Assembly: GCF_003096015.2 (NCBI RefSeq)
Contig: NZ_CP029185.2
Coordinates: 2,390,001 to 2,454,000, forward strand
DNA length: 64,000 bases
Source of the DNA: Limnobaculum parvum
GTDB lineage: Bacteria; Pseudomonadota; Gammaproteobacteria; Enterobacterales; Enterobacteriaceae
Reading direction: 5' to 3'
Below, piece by piece: positions 55,933-64,000 of this stretch. A program made the translations under genes and the position numbers. A model generated the notes under the pieces. It searched no databases, was not told where the DNA came from, and saw only the letters and a program-made list of their open reading frames with translations. Within the stretch, counting starts at the first letter, position 1, and each line of letters begins with the position of its first letter.

Positions 55933-57138
55933 TTACTGTTTAATATGTCCGATTGTCACGTCGACAGTTTCTTTACCGCTGAATGGATGAATATCACTTT
56001 CCCCAACCAAACGCTGGGTATCAGCCTGATCGTTACTGGTAATGGTCGCCTTCACTTTCACCTGCTTTAGGTTGGAAAGTAAACGTGCGGGCATCATCGA
56101 ATTACTGTCATCTAATAACAATTCTAACGGAAATTTATCTAACGGCAATTGTTTAACTGCCACCGGTATTGGCGATTCACCATCCATTACCGCTATCATG
56201 ACCCTTCCCTGTGCAGGTAAATGCGAGGTCATTTCTGGCGATAATACCAGTTTAACCGCTAATCGATAGCCGTTAGAGGTCACCTGAGCTTTAGCATAGG
56301 CAAGGCTACTTTTAATCACATCAATACCTTTGTCATCCGCAGGCAGCAGCGTTAACACCTTCTCCCAAGCCATAATCGCTTCATTGAAATTACCCTGACC
56401 AAAAGCATTCATCGCTAATGCCGACAGTGCGTCGGTATTATTGGGTTCCACCTTTAGGATATTTTTCAGCATATCGCTGGCCTGCTGAATATCATTCGGG
56501 TTATTAGAACGCGTCAGCAATTTAGCGTAGATGATCTGAATATAACTATCTTTTGGCGACAGCTGATGGGCTTTTTCATAAGCCTGTAATGCCATCTCAC
56601 CATCGCCCAGCTTCAATCCGGCTAGTCCCAACATCGTCCAGTCACGGACATTGCTAGGGTCGGAAAGCAGCTCGGTACGCAAACCCAGTCCAAAGCGCGC
56701 AATATCTTCCGCAGCCACCAGTTGACCGCTATCTGCTTTCTGACGTAGCTCCGGCAACATTTTCATAATCTGCTGCCACTGCATCACCTGCGCTAAGCCA
56801 CCGGTATGAAAATAAAGCCCCAGCGATACCACAACCAACAATAATACGCCGGGTATCAGTGCCGTCTTGCCAAGTGGAGTCTGTTTCACCGCACGTTCAC
56901 TTTCCGGGATATCTTCCAGCAAATTATGCTGTAGCTCGGCGATCATGGTGTCTCGCTCACCAATAACCCCCTGCTCTTCATCGGCACTTAACTCTGTCAG
57001 ACGCTGCTGATAATATGCTTTGTTGATGGCATCACGGTCGGTATCTGCGTTAGGGTCCGGCTGGCCCAGCGTTGGCATAATCAGCAACGCCGCAGCAATA
57101 ACCAGTAATACAATAATTGTCAGCCAAAATGCGATCAT
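55933..57138 (-). CDS. ccmI: Cytochrome c maturation protein CcmI
   Basis: CcmI binds apocytochrome c and brings it to CcmFH; in E. coli its counterpart is the C-terminal half of CcmH. The 401-residue protein has two N-terminal membrane segments (FWLTIIVLLVIAAALLIMP; TALIPGVLLLVVVSLGLYF) and TPR repeats (~150-290: RDWTMLGLAGLKLGDGEMAL, ALAMNAFGQGNFNEAI). The ATG overlaps the ccmH stop as ATGA. Last gene of the ccm set. Confidence 0.92.
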   Translation of the reverse strand: MIAFWLTIIVLLVIAAALLIMPTLGQPDPNADTDRDAINKAYYQQRLTELSADEEQGVIGERDTMIAELQHNLLEDIPESERAVKQTPLGKTALIPGVLLLVVVSLGLYFHTGGLAQVMQWQQIMKMLPELRQKADSGQLVAAEDIARFGLGLRTELLSDPSNVRDWTMLGLAGLKLGDGEMALQAYEKAHQLSPKDSYIQIIYAKLLTRSNNPNDIQQASDMLKNILKVEPNNTDALSALAMNAFGQGNFNEAIMAWEKVLTLLPADDKGIDVIKSSLAYAKAQVTSNGYRLAVKLVLSPEMTSHLPAQGRVMIAVMDGESPIPVAVKQLPLDKFPLELLLDDSNSMMPARLLSNLKQVKVKATITSNDQADTQRLVGESDIHPFSGKETVDVTIGHIKQ

Positions 57139-57629
57139 GATGTCTTCCTGCCTTTAGCGTCTGTTTTATCGTTAAGTAGTTGCTGTAATCGTGCTTTTTC
57201 TTGCTCCGACAGAGTCTCAGGCTCAGCCCATGAAGCGCTGACTTTACGACGACGAGATAGCATCACAATCGCACCAGCGCCAATCACCACACACAGCACC
57301 GGAACTAACCACAAGAAAATGGTGGCTGGTGTAACCGGTGGTTCATAAGTGACAAAATTGCCGTAACGGGCGACCATATAATTGATAATATCCTGCCGTG
57401 ACTGCCCTTGCTCCATCAGTTCATACACCTTTTCCCGCATATCCGTAGCGATGGGGGCATTTGAATCAGCAATGCTGTTGTTTTGGCACTTAGGGCAACG
57501 CAATTGCCCTGTCAGCTCACGAAACTGCTGCTCCTCTTCCACTGACTTAAAGTTATAAGTATCAATGGCAGCGTGAGCAAAAAAGGTCACCACCAGACCA
57601 AATAGAATAAAGGAAATACGCTTAAACAT
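57135..57629 (-). CDS. ccmH: Cytochrome c maturation protein CcmH
   Basis: A thiol-redox protein that reduces apocytochrome c disulfides with CcmG. The 164-residue protein has a signal segment, the conserved RCPKC motif (C45, C48) and a C-terminal membrane segment (ATIFLWLVPVLCVVIGAGAIV). It corresponds to the N-terminal part of the fused E. coli CcmH, so this organism has separate ccmH and ccmI. TAATG overlap with ccmG. Confidence 0.94.
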   Translation of the reverse strand: MFKRISFILFGLVVTFFAHAAIDTYNFKSVEEEQQFRELTGQLRCPKCQNNSIADSNAPIATDMREKVYELMEQGQSRQDIINYMVARYGNFVTYEPPVTPATIFLWLVPVLCVVIGAGAIVMLSRRRKVSASWAEPETLSEQEKARLQQLLNDKTDAKGRKTS

Positions 57630-58183
57630 TATGAACCGCTCCCCTGATATTTAATCCAAAGGGGTTTAATTTCGTCTTCCCAAATACGATCGTTAAGGTC
57701 ACCGGCATGGCGATAACGCACAATGCCGTCGCCATCAATCAGAAACGTCTCCGGAGCGCCGTAAACACCGAGATCCAGCCCCAGCATGCCGTTGTTATCA
57801 TACAAACTTAACGCATAAGGATTGCCCAAATCGTTCAGCCATTTGATGGCTTTATTGCGCTCATCTTTATAATTCATACCTACTACGCGGATCCCCTGAG
57901 CCGACAGCTTATTTAAAAACTGATGTTCGGCATAGCAGGTTGGGCACCATGTTGCCCAAACGTTTAACAATATGGGTTTGCCATCATGCAACGCAGCCTG
58001 ATCGTAGATTTTTCCCGGGATATCCAGGGATTCCAGCTTAAATTTTGGTACCGGTTTACCTATCAGCGCCGATTCCAGAGTCGTTGGATCGTCACCTTGG
58101 GCATTACGCTGTAGCTGCACCATAAACGCCACAACCAGCCCCAGAAAGACAATTAATGGAATAAACAATAGCTTCTTATTCAT
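57629..58183 (-). CDS. ccmG: Thiol:disulfide oxidoreductase CcmG (DsbE)
   Basis: A membrane-anchored periplasmic thioredoxin that reduces CcmH/apocytochrome c. 184 residues, with an N-terminal anchor (LLFIPLIVFLGLVVAFMVQL) and WATWCPTC (C80, C83). The conserved GVYGAPETFLIDGDG with cis-proline is there. It overlaps ccmF by ATGA. Confidence 0.95.
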   Translation of the reverse strand: MNKKLLFIPLIVFLGLVVAFMVQLQRNAQGDDPTTLESALIGKPVPKFKLESLDIPGKIYDQAALHDGKPILLNVWATWCPTCYAEHQFLNKLSAQGIRVVGMNYKDERNKAIKWLNDLGNPYALSLYDNNGMLGLDLGVYGAPETFLIDGDGIVRYRHAGDLNDRIWEDEIKPLWIKYQGSGS

Positions 58184-60141
58184 ATTGTCTCCTCACGGGC
58201 CAATGATTTCTTAATCCGGTAACGCGGGTCCAGAATACACAGCAGACCACCAAACGCCATAAACAAACCACCGAACCAAATCCAGCGGATAAACGGTTTA
58301 TAATAGATACGGACAGCCCAGGCTCCGTCATTAAGCTGTTCACCCAATGCGGCATACAGATCCCGTGTAATACCACCATCAATGGCGGCTTCGGTCATCA
58401 TACTGCCAGCCACTTTGTAGTAGCGCTTCTCTGCATGCAGAGAAGCCTCAGGCTTACCTTTACGAGTAATTTTCAACTCACCGGCACCGCCGGTATAGTT
58501 TGGCCCAGAAATTTCGCGAACATCAAGAAAAGTGAACTTATAATCATGAATCATGATGCTATCACCATCTTTCATGCGCACATCACGTTCCACACTATAG
58601 TTCTGGCTAAAGGCAATACCAAATACGGTAACTGCCATACCTAAGTGAGCGATGACCATTCCCCAATGACTGCGGGAAAGTTGGGTTAACCCTTTAAAGA
58701 AACTATGACGATGTGTGGCACGCTCGTGCAACTCCATCAGTGTCAGTACCACCACCCAGATGGACATCATCAGACCCAATACGGTCATAGCCATAATCTG
58801 GTCCTGCAACAGCCACGGTAAGGCAAATGAAGCAGCCAGTGTAATAATCAGGGCAACGATCAGGCGTTTTAACAGTTTCGATGGCTCATCACGACGCCAG
58901 CGAACCAATGGAGCAACGCCCAATAACAGGGAGAATGGCACCATCAGCCAGATAAACATGGAGTCAAAGAATGGCGCACCCACCGAGATTGAACCTAATC
59001 CCAACTGTTTATGCACCAGCGGTAACAGCGTGCCAAGAAGAACCACCAACATTGCCGCCATCAGCAGAATATTGTTGCTCAATAAGAAAGATTCCCTAGA
59101 GAAAAACTCATGACGAGCTTTGGTCTTACTCACTCGCGCACCGTTTACGGCATAGAGCAATAAAGATCCACCGATCACCACCACGAGGAACGCCAGAATA
59201 AACATACCGCGCGCCGGATCCGAGGCGAAGGAGTGAACAGAAACCAGAATGCCGGAACGCACCAGAAAAGTGCCTAACAGACATAGAGAAAACGCAATAA
59301 TCGCCAGTAATACGGTCCAGGCTTTGAAAGTGCCTCGTTTTTCCGTTACGGCTAGGGAGTGCATTAATGCGGTACCGGCAATCCATGGCATTAATGAAGC
59401 ATTTTCTACCGGATCCCAGAACCACCAACCGCCCCAACCCAACTCGTAATAAGCCCAGTAAGAACCCAGCGCGATACCCAACGTCAGAAAAATCCATGCG
59501 GCAGTGGTCCACGGGCGAGACCAGCGGGCCCAGGCTGTATCCAAACGCCCTACCATCAGAGAAGAAATAGCAAACGCAAAGGCTACGGAGAAACCAACAT
59601 ACCCCATATATAACAGCGGCGGGTGGAAAACCAGACCGATGTCTTGTAACAGCGGATTCAGGTCTCGCCCATCAATAGGGAACATCGGTAACGTACGGGT
59701 AAACGGGTTGGAGGTCAGAATAACAAACAGCAGGAAACCAACATTAATCATCCCCAAAACTGACAGCACTCTAGCTACCGCATCCAACGGCATTTTGCTA
59801 CTCAAAAGCGCAACAGCCGTTGTCCATAATGAGAGCAGAACGATCCACAGCAGCAGGGAACCTTCATGCGCCCCCCAAACCGCCGCCATGCGGAAATAAA
59901 CCGGAAGCTGACTGTTAGAGTTAGTGGCGACATAAATAACGCTGAAGTCATTAATAATAAAGGCATACACCAGACAGCCAAAAGCCAGCAAAGTAGTAGC
60001 CAGTACGCCATAGGTCAAAGGCCGGGCAACGGCCATCATGCGAGCATCTTGTTTATAAGCACCCAATAACGGATAGATGCTTAATAGCAGCGCCAATGCC
60101 GTTGCCAGCGCCAGCGCAAAATTCCCAAGCTCAGGTATCAT
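58180..60141 (-). CDS. ccmF: Cytochrome c heme lyase subunit CcmF
   Basis: CcmF attaches heme from holo-CcmE to apocytochrome c. The 653-residue protein has about 15 membrane segments and the tryptophan-rich heme-handling motif [18 protein letters not shown]. The N terminus [20 protein letters not shown] matches E. coli. Its start overlaps the ccmE stop as ATGA. Confidence 0.97.
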   Translation of the reverse strand: MIPELGNFALALATALALLLSIYPLLGAYKQDARMMAVARPLTYGVLATTLLAFGCLVYAFIINDFSVIYVATNSNSQLPVYFRMAAVWGAHEGSLLLWIVLLSLWTTAVALLSSKMPLDAVARVLSVLGMINVGFLLFVILTSNPFTRTLPMFPIDGRDLNPLLQDIGLVFHPPLLYMGYVGFSVAFAFAISSLMVGRLDTAWARWSRPWTTAAWIFLTLGIALGSYWAYYELGWGGWWFWDPVENASLMPWIAGTALMHSLAVTEKRGTFKAWTVLLAIIAFSLCLLGTFLVRSGILVSVHSFASDPARGMFILAFLVVVIGGSLLLYAVNGARVSKTKARHEFFSRESFLLSNNILLMAAMLVVLLGTLLPLVHKQLGLGSISVGAPFFDSMFIWLMVPFSLLLGVAPLVRWRRDEPSKLLKRLIVALIITLAASFALPWLLQDQIMAMTVLGLMMSIWVVVLTLMELHERATHRHSFFKGLTQLSRSHWGMVIAHLGMAVTVFGIAFSQNYSVERDVRMKDGDSIMIHDYKFTFLDVREISGPNYTGGAGELKITRKGKPEASLHAEKRYYKVAGSMMTEAAIDGGITRDLYAALGEQLNDGAWAVRIYYKPFIRWIWFGGLFMAFGGLLCILDPRYRIKKSLAREETI

Positions 60142-60635
60142 TTAGCATTCCCCTGAGCCGCTGGTTTATTTTTATAGTCGGCCTCAGGACGATGATGATT
60201 CTCTTTCATCGCCTCTTCCACTTCTGGCGGCATATAATTTTCGTCATGCTTGGCTAATACTTCTTTAGCATTAATCACATTGTTCTCTTCAAATACGCCC
60301 TGAGCAACCACGCTTTGTTCTTCACGGAACAGGTCTGGCAGAATACCTTCATAGTGAACGTCGATTGCCGCGCGAGCATCGTAAACTTTAAAGCTGACTT
60401 TAAGCGAGTCTGGATCGCGTTTTACCGACCCTGTCATCACCATGCCGCCAATACGTAACCGCTGCCCCGGTTCAGGTTTAATTTTTTCTTCACCTTTACC
60501 GTAGACGATTTCACCCGGGGTGTAAAACAGGTCGATATTGGAACGCAGGGCATACAATACCAACGAAATCGTCACTGCCATTCCAACCAATACGGCAAGT
60601 GCCAAATACATTCGGTTCTTACGACGCGGATTCAT
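60138..60635 (-). CDS. ccmE: Heme chaperone CcmE
   Basis: CcmE binds heme covalently in the periplasm and gives it to CcmF. The 165-residue protein has an N-terminal anchor ([21 protein letters not shown]), a beta barrel and H130 with Y134 in the HDENY motif. It overlaps ccmD by ATGA. Confidence 0.96.
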   Translation of the reverse strand: MNPRRKNRMYLALAVLVGMAVTISLVLYALRSNIDLFYTPGEIVYGKGEEKIKPEPGQRLRIGGMVMTGSVKRDPDSLKVSFKVYDARAAIDVHYEGILPDLFREEQSVVAQGVFEENNVINAKEVLAKHDENYMPPEVEEAMKENHHRPEADYKNKPAAQGNAK

Positions 60636-60847
60636 AGGCTTGCCTCCTGCTTATTCTTTGCATTTTCGATTCGGGCTTCGCGAGATTTACGACGCTGAAT
60701 TTCCGTTAATAATTGTTTCCGCTGCCATCGGGTATGCCAAACCAGTGCCAGTAGAGGGATCAAGGTTGCCGCCACGGCCAGCCAGACAAAAAAGCCATAA
60801 CCGCCCATTGCAAAAAATTCCTGCCATGAAGAAAATGCCGGTGTCAT
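60632..60847 (-). CDS. ccmD: Heme exporter protein CcmD
   Basis: A 71-residue single-span protein needed to release holo-CcmE from CcmC. It has the characteristic [20 protein letters not shown], followed by a charged cytoplasmic tail ([20 protein letters not shown]). It overlaps ccmC by ATGA. Confidence 0.93.
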   Translation of the reverse strand: MTPAFSSWQEFFAMGGYGFFVWLAVAATLIPLLALVWHTRWQRKQLLTEIQRRKSREARIENAKNKQEASL

Positions 60848-61581
60848 TTGCCAATCCCCTTACTAACCAGTGACTCAACCCAAGGTTTCTGGCGGTCATG
60901 AATAAGAATCAAATTACGTAACCGCATGAGGGTTAACGTAATAAAGAAGAAGAGATAACCAAAAATAGAGAGTCTCAGCGGTGCTCTCATGCTCGGGTCA
61001 ACGGTTTGTTGCATATTGGTTGAGCCCTGATGCAAAGTATTCCACCACTCCACCGAAAAATGGATTATGGGTAAATTCACTACGCCAACCAGCACCAGAA
61101 TGCCAGCGGCGCGCCCGGCCAAGCGTCGATCGTCAAAGGCGTTATAGAGCGCGATAGCGCCTAAATAGAGGAACAACAGAACCAGTTCAGACGTTAGGCG
61201 AGCATCCCATACCCACCACGTTCCCCACATTGGTTTTCCCCATGCAGAACCGGTCGCTAATGCGATAAAGGTAAATACAGCACCAACCGGCGCCATAGCG
61301 GAAGCCACCATATCGGCCGATTTCATTTGCCATATCAGGCCGATAAAAGCAGCGATGGCCATGGAACCATATATTCCCATCGACCAGATGGCGGCCGGCA
61401 CATGAATATAGATAATCCGGAAGCTGTCACCCTGTTGGTAGTCTGATGGGGCAAAACCAAATCCCCATATCCAGCCAGCCAATAAACTAATAACACCAGC
61501 AATCGCCAGCCAGGGAATAAACTTACCGCAGATTCGATATAACGTCTCTGGTTTCGCGAGGGAATGTAGCCACTTCCACAT
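60844..61581 (-). CDS. ccmC: Heme exporter protein CcmC
   Basis: CcmC loads heme onto CcmE. The 245-residue protein has six membrane segments and WGTWWVWDARLTSELVLLFL, the tryptophan-rich motif. Its start is 60 bases after the ccmB stop, the only gap of note in the operon; this AT-rich gap shows no gene. Confidence 0.96.
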   Translation of the reverse strand: MWKWLHSLAKPETLYRICGKFIPWLAIAGVISLLAGWIWGFGFAPSDYQQGDSFRIIYIHVPAAIWSMGIYGSMAIAAFIGLIWQMKSADMVASAMAPVGAVFTFIALATGSAWGKPMWGTWWVWDARLTSELVLLFLYLGAIALYNAFDDRRLAGRAAGILVLVGVVNLPIIHFSVEWWNTLHQGSTNMQQTVDPSMRAPLRLSIFGYLFFFITLTLMRLRNLILIHDRQKPWVESLVSKGIGK

Positions 61582-61641
61582 AGTCGTTTATGCTCACACT
61601 TGGTTGTAATTAAAATAATCAGTTAATAACAATTATGCTTG

Positions 61642-62301
61642 TTATTGCACACTTACCCGTAAAGCGGCGGAAGCGGCAAAAGGTGCTAACGTCGCGGTTC
61701 CTGCCAAAATAGCGCCTAAAATGGCCAAATAACCATTAATTGGCAACGACATCGAAGCGGCATCAATCGCCGAAGTCGCAAAAATCAATACCGGAATATA
61801 TAACGGCAGTATCAGTAAACTCAGTAAAACCCCGCCTTTACGCAGGCCAACGGTTAACGATACACCAATTGCGCCAATAAAGCTTAAGGTTGGCGTTCCT
61901 AACAGTAAGGTCAGCACGACGGCTTTCCAAGTTGCGTAATCAAATGACAGCAACAGCGCCATCAGTGGCGATAAAATAAGTAATGGCAAACCGGTTAACA
62001 GCCAATGAGCACATACTTTTGCCAAAATGGTCAGTGGCAGAGGCACGGGCAACAGCATTAGTTGTTCCAACGAGCCATCCAGAAAATCATCTCTCAGTAG
62101 CCGTTCCAGCGAGAGTAAAGAAGCCAGTAGCGCCGCAACCCAAACCACACCTGGAGCTATACGCGATAACAACTGCGGCTCCGGCCCAATGCTTAATGGG
62201 AACAGTGTTACTACAATTAAAAAGAACCACAGTGGGTTAATAATCTCAGAGCCCCTGCGAAAAGCGATTTTCAGCTCACGGTGCAAAATCGAAACAAACA
62301 T
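61642..62301 (-). CDS. ccmB: Heme exporter membrane protein CcmB
   Basis: The membrane part of the CcmAB ABC module that releases holo-CcmE. The ATG at 62301 overlaps the ccmA stop (TGATG) and gives 219 residues starting [19 protein letters not shown], as in E. coli; a GTG three codons earlier is unlikely. About six segments; DGSLEQLMLLPVPLP and GTPTLSFIGAIGVSLTVG are conserved. Confidence 0.95.
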   Translation of the reverse strand: MFVSILHRELKIAFRRGSEIINPLWFFLIVVTLFPLSIGPEPQLLSRIAPGVVWVAALLASLLSLERLLRDDFLDGSLEQLMLLPVPLPLTILAKVCAHWLLTGLPLLILSPLMALLLSFDYATWKAVVLTLLLGTPTLSFIGAIGVSLTVGLRKGGVLLSLLILPLYIPVLIFATSAIDAASMSLPINGYLAILGAILAGTATLAPFAASAALRVSVQ

Positions 62302-62939
62302 CAGCGCCACACCCCGCCATCAAGCTTAATTTTACGAATCGGGCAGCGGGTACTCATCATATCCTGATGGGTGGTCAGTATCACAATACCGCCCTTTTCT
62401 GCATGTTGTTCAAACAGGCGCGTTAAATGCTCTACGCCCTGTTTATCGATGGCGGTTAATGGCTCATCCAGAATCCACAATGGTGCATCACTCAGCCACA
62501 AGCGCGCCAACGCGACCCGACGGTGCTGACCGGCAGAAAGCTGCGCGACTGGCACATCTTCATATCCCACTAGCCCAACTTGTGATAGCGCACTCCAAAT
62601 GGCATTTGAATCTTTTTTACCGGTGGATTTCTGGAAAAATGAAAGGTTCTCAAACGGCGTTAATACCGCCTTAACACCCGCATGATGACCAATATAGAGA
62701 AGAGAGTGATGATAACTATCGCGATTGCGGCGCGTTGATTCGCCCTGCCAAAGGATATCACCACCATCACTGCTGGCTAATCCGGCAAGAATGCGTAACA
62801 GGCTGGTTTTCCCTGCACCGTTAGGCCCTTCAATCTGGACTAGCTCTCCGGGATGAATAACAAAACTCAGCTCAGTAAACAGAGCTCTTTCGTCACGGAT
62901 ACAATTCAGTCCTTGCGCTTCCAACATCGTATTACACAT
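62301..62939 (-). CDS. ccmA: Heme exporter ATPase CcmA
   Basis: The ATPase that drives release of holo-CcmE. From the ATG at 62939 it has 212 residues; the ATG at 62927 ([17 protein letters not shown]) fits E. coli as well, whereas an upstream start at 63002 adds unrelated residues. Walker [10 protein letters not shown] (38-46), signature [15 protein letters not shown] and Walker [13 protein letters not shown] are intact. First gene of the nine-gene ccm operon. The 220 bases before it show no further gene. Confidence 0.95.
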   Translation of the reverse strand: MCNTMLEAQGLNCIRDERALFTELSFVIHPGELVQIEGPNGAGKTSLLRILAGLASSDGGDILWQGESTRRNRDSYHHSLLYIGHHAGVKAVLTPFENLSFFQKSTGKKDSNAIWSALSQVGLVGYEDVPVAQLSAGQHRRVALARLWLSDAPLWILDEPLTAIDKQGVEHLTRLFEQHAEKGGIVILTTHQDMMSTRCPIRKIKLDGGVWR

Positions 62940-63223
62940 AACTCTCAATTGGTAAAAATTGGCTTTATCATACCACAGCCTTTTAGCGGCTCGTAGCTTC
63001 ACACCGAACGGTAATGTACCTAATTGTGAGTAAAATACGGGCTCAGATCAAACACTGATTGGGAAACTAGAAGGAATGTGAACTACATCTAAAAACCACC
63101 AATCACAGAAATGAAAGAAACAATCAACCTACTTATTTAATTTGAAAACAAATCAAAATAACACTTCACCATGTGCACCAATATGTACACTCCAAATTCA
63201 TCTTTATGTTGCCCTCCTTAAAT

Positions 63224-63243
63224 TACTGTGTTTATATACAGTA
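63224..63243. promoter_or_regulatory. LexA (SOS) box of the dinI-like gene
   Basis: TACTGTGTTTATATACAGTA is an almost perfect LexA site with CTGT-N8-ACAG and good flanks. It lies 47 bases before the dinI-like start, so SOS control is expected. Confidence 0.92.
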
Positions 63244-63289
63244 AAATGGCTTATGGATGATAAGTCATTCCAATTAATGGAGACTAACT

Positions 63290-63532
63290 ATGCGTGTAGA
63301 AATCACTATCGATAAACGAAATCAGAAACAGTTACCAAGTGATGGTCTTGCTGTCGTGGAAAATGAACTACAAGAACGATTATCAAAAAAATATCCGGGT
63401 ACCGGTATTCGAGTCCGATTTTCATCTGCAACGAGTATTAGCGTTACTGGCGGTTCTAAAGATCAGTCCGCGGCGGTTAACAAAATCGTTGAGCAAATGT
63501 TTGAAGAATCAGAAGAGTGGATGTCGAATTAA
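63290..63532 (+). CDS. dinI: DinI-family SOS protein
   Basis: An 80-residue DinI/MsgA-type protein: MRVEITIDKRNQKQLPSDGL, SISVTGGSKDQSAAVNKIVE and an acidic C-terminal helix (QMFEESEEWMSN) that in DinI contacts RecA. DinI stabilises or modulates RecA filaments in the SOS response. GGAG lies eight bases before the ATG and a LexA box is upstream. The family has chromosomal and phage members; as this one is beside a tRNA that may hold an element, either origin is possible. Confidence 0.85.
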   Translation: MRVEITIDKRNQKQLPSDGLAVVENELQERLSKKYPGTGIRVRFSSATSISVTGGSKDQSAAVNKIVEQMFEESEEWMSN

Positions 63533-63774
63533 AGGGGATTTGACAGTAACACATGGCACTCTGATATACCCCTTTCCAGCACAACCTTCACTACCGTTAA
63601 TAACCGGTGTGCCAGTAACCTTTGTCGCCTCTCGGTCAATCGCTTTTCCTGCACATTTGCAATTTCATCAACCTATAGTGGCATAGTTAATTTGACCACT
63701 ACAGGTTGCTGAATAGAGGAAAAACACGATAAGATAGAAAAGAAGAGAAAAAGATAGAAAACCTCACAAAAGAA
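63533..63774. other. Intergenic region between dinI and tRNA-Arg
   Basis: I see no gene in these 242 bases. A purine-rich stretch (about 63716-63770) precedes the tRNA and should contain its promoter, but no clear -35/-10 pair is evident. Confidence 0.4.
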
Positions 63775-63849
63775 GTCTCCGTAGTTAAATGGATATAATG
63801 AGCCCCTCCTAAGGGCTAGTTACAGGTTCGATTCCTGTCGGGGACGCCA
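63775..63849 (+). tRNA. argW: tRNA-Arg (anticodon CCU)
   Basis: The 75-nt gene folds into a cloverleaf: acceptor GTCTCCG with CGGGGAC (one T-G pair), anticodon stem AGCCC/GGGCT with loop CTCCTAA (anticodon CCT, reads AGG), T arm with GGTTCGATTCC, discriminator G and encoded CCA. E. coli argW is likewise downstream of mlaA and serves as the site for prophage CPS-53. Confidence 0.97.
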
Positions 63850-63965
63850 TTTCAATGTCAACCCATATCACCCCATCTCAATAAAATCCCTTTAAAATGC
63901 GGCTCGCATCGAATCAATAGTCAATCATTGGCAACCGAAATCTATTGGTTACAATGATCTTTTGA

Positions 63966-63985
63966 GGGCATAATGTGGGCATAAT
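63966..63985 (+). repeat. Paired direct repeats, possible integrase arm sites
   Basis: GGGCATAAT occurs at 63966-63974 and again at 63977-63985, an 11-bp period. Such GGGCAT-type repeats commonly lie between a tRNA gene and a P4-like tyrosine integrase gene. No integrase is visible before the window ends. Confidence 0.5.
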
Positions 63986-64000
63986 TAAAAATCACCGTGG

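Noticed and set aside
58435..60069. Several plus-strand open frames of 65-130 codons within ccmF
   Set aside because: Antisense to a strongly conserved gene, no ribosome-binding sites, protein-unlike composition.
1..64000. CRISPR arrays, insertion sequences, rRNA genes
   Set aside because: No regularly spaced repeats, transposase genes or rRNA sequences were seen anywhere in the window.

Overview
The window is a stretch of a Gammaproteobacterial chromosome, clearly from the order Enterobacterales. Nearly every housekeeping gene is closely related to an Escherichia coli gene, and gene order follows E. coli blocks as I remember them. Divergence from E. coli, the moderate GC content, the Asr-like tandem pair and the radical-SAM locus make me think of a deep-branching family such as Budviciaceae (Pragia, Budvicia, Limnobaculum). 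That placement is a guess.

Layout. 1-5755: htpG (cut by the left edge, with a near-consensus heat-shock promoter), a dispersed repeat, recR-ybaB-dnaX, apt, ybaN. 5965-16611: priC, then an inserted three-gene set (secreted VWA protein, sensor kinase, response regulator), rsmS, a membrane protein, ychN, and acrR/acrAB with its operator. 16730-28646: an accessory region with a membrane-bound ferritin/VIT1 iron protein, a fatty-acid-desaturase-like enzyme, and a tightly overlapping nine-gene minus-strand operon. The operon holds four paralogous B12-binding-type radical SAM enzymes, a GH3-family acyl-adenylating enzyme, two GNAT-fold proteins, a PAP2 phosphatase and an NTF2-like membrane-anchored protein. 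It is the best candidate for an undescribed system here: probably a biosynthetic pathway for a lipid-like or amidated small molecule. 29010-40900: ffs (4.5S RNA), atl, tesB, sdaC, glnK-amtB with sigma-54 and NtrC sites, two acid-shock-like genes, mdlAB, decR and cdsH.

At about 41 kb a second copy of the dispersed repeat, followed by rhtA, marks the joint between two blocks that lie far apart in E. coli. 42245-55900: fabB (FadR and FabR sites), mnmC, yfcL, epmC, yfcA, mepA, aroC, prmB, smrB, a small membrane protein, a frameshifted small gene, a low-molecular-weight phosphatase, sixA, yfcZ, fadL (FadR-like box), mlaA. 55933-62939: a complete cytochrome c maturation operon, ccmABCDEFGHI. 63224-64000: an SOS-boxed dinI-family gene, tRNA-Arg(CCU) and paired direct repeats typical of the start of an integrated element that continues beyond the right edge.

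Themes. Fatty-acid metabolism and membrane lipids recur (fabB, fadL, tesB, mlaA, desaturase, PAP2, the radical-SAM operon), as do export (acrAB, mdlAB, rhtA), nitrogen and cysteine control (glnK-amtB, decR-cdsH) and replication/repair (dnaX, recR, priC, dinI). Start codons were re-chosen where homology or ribosome-binding sites argued for it. Comparisons to E. coli are from memory and were not computed.
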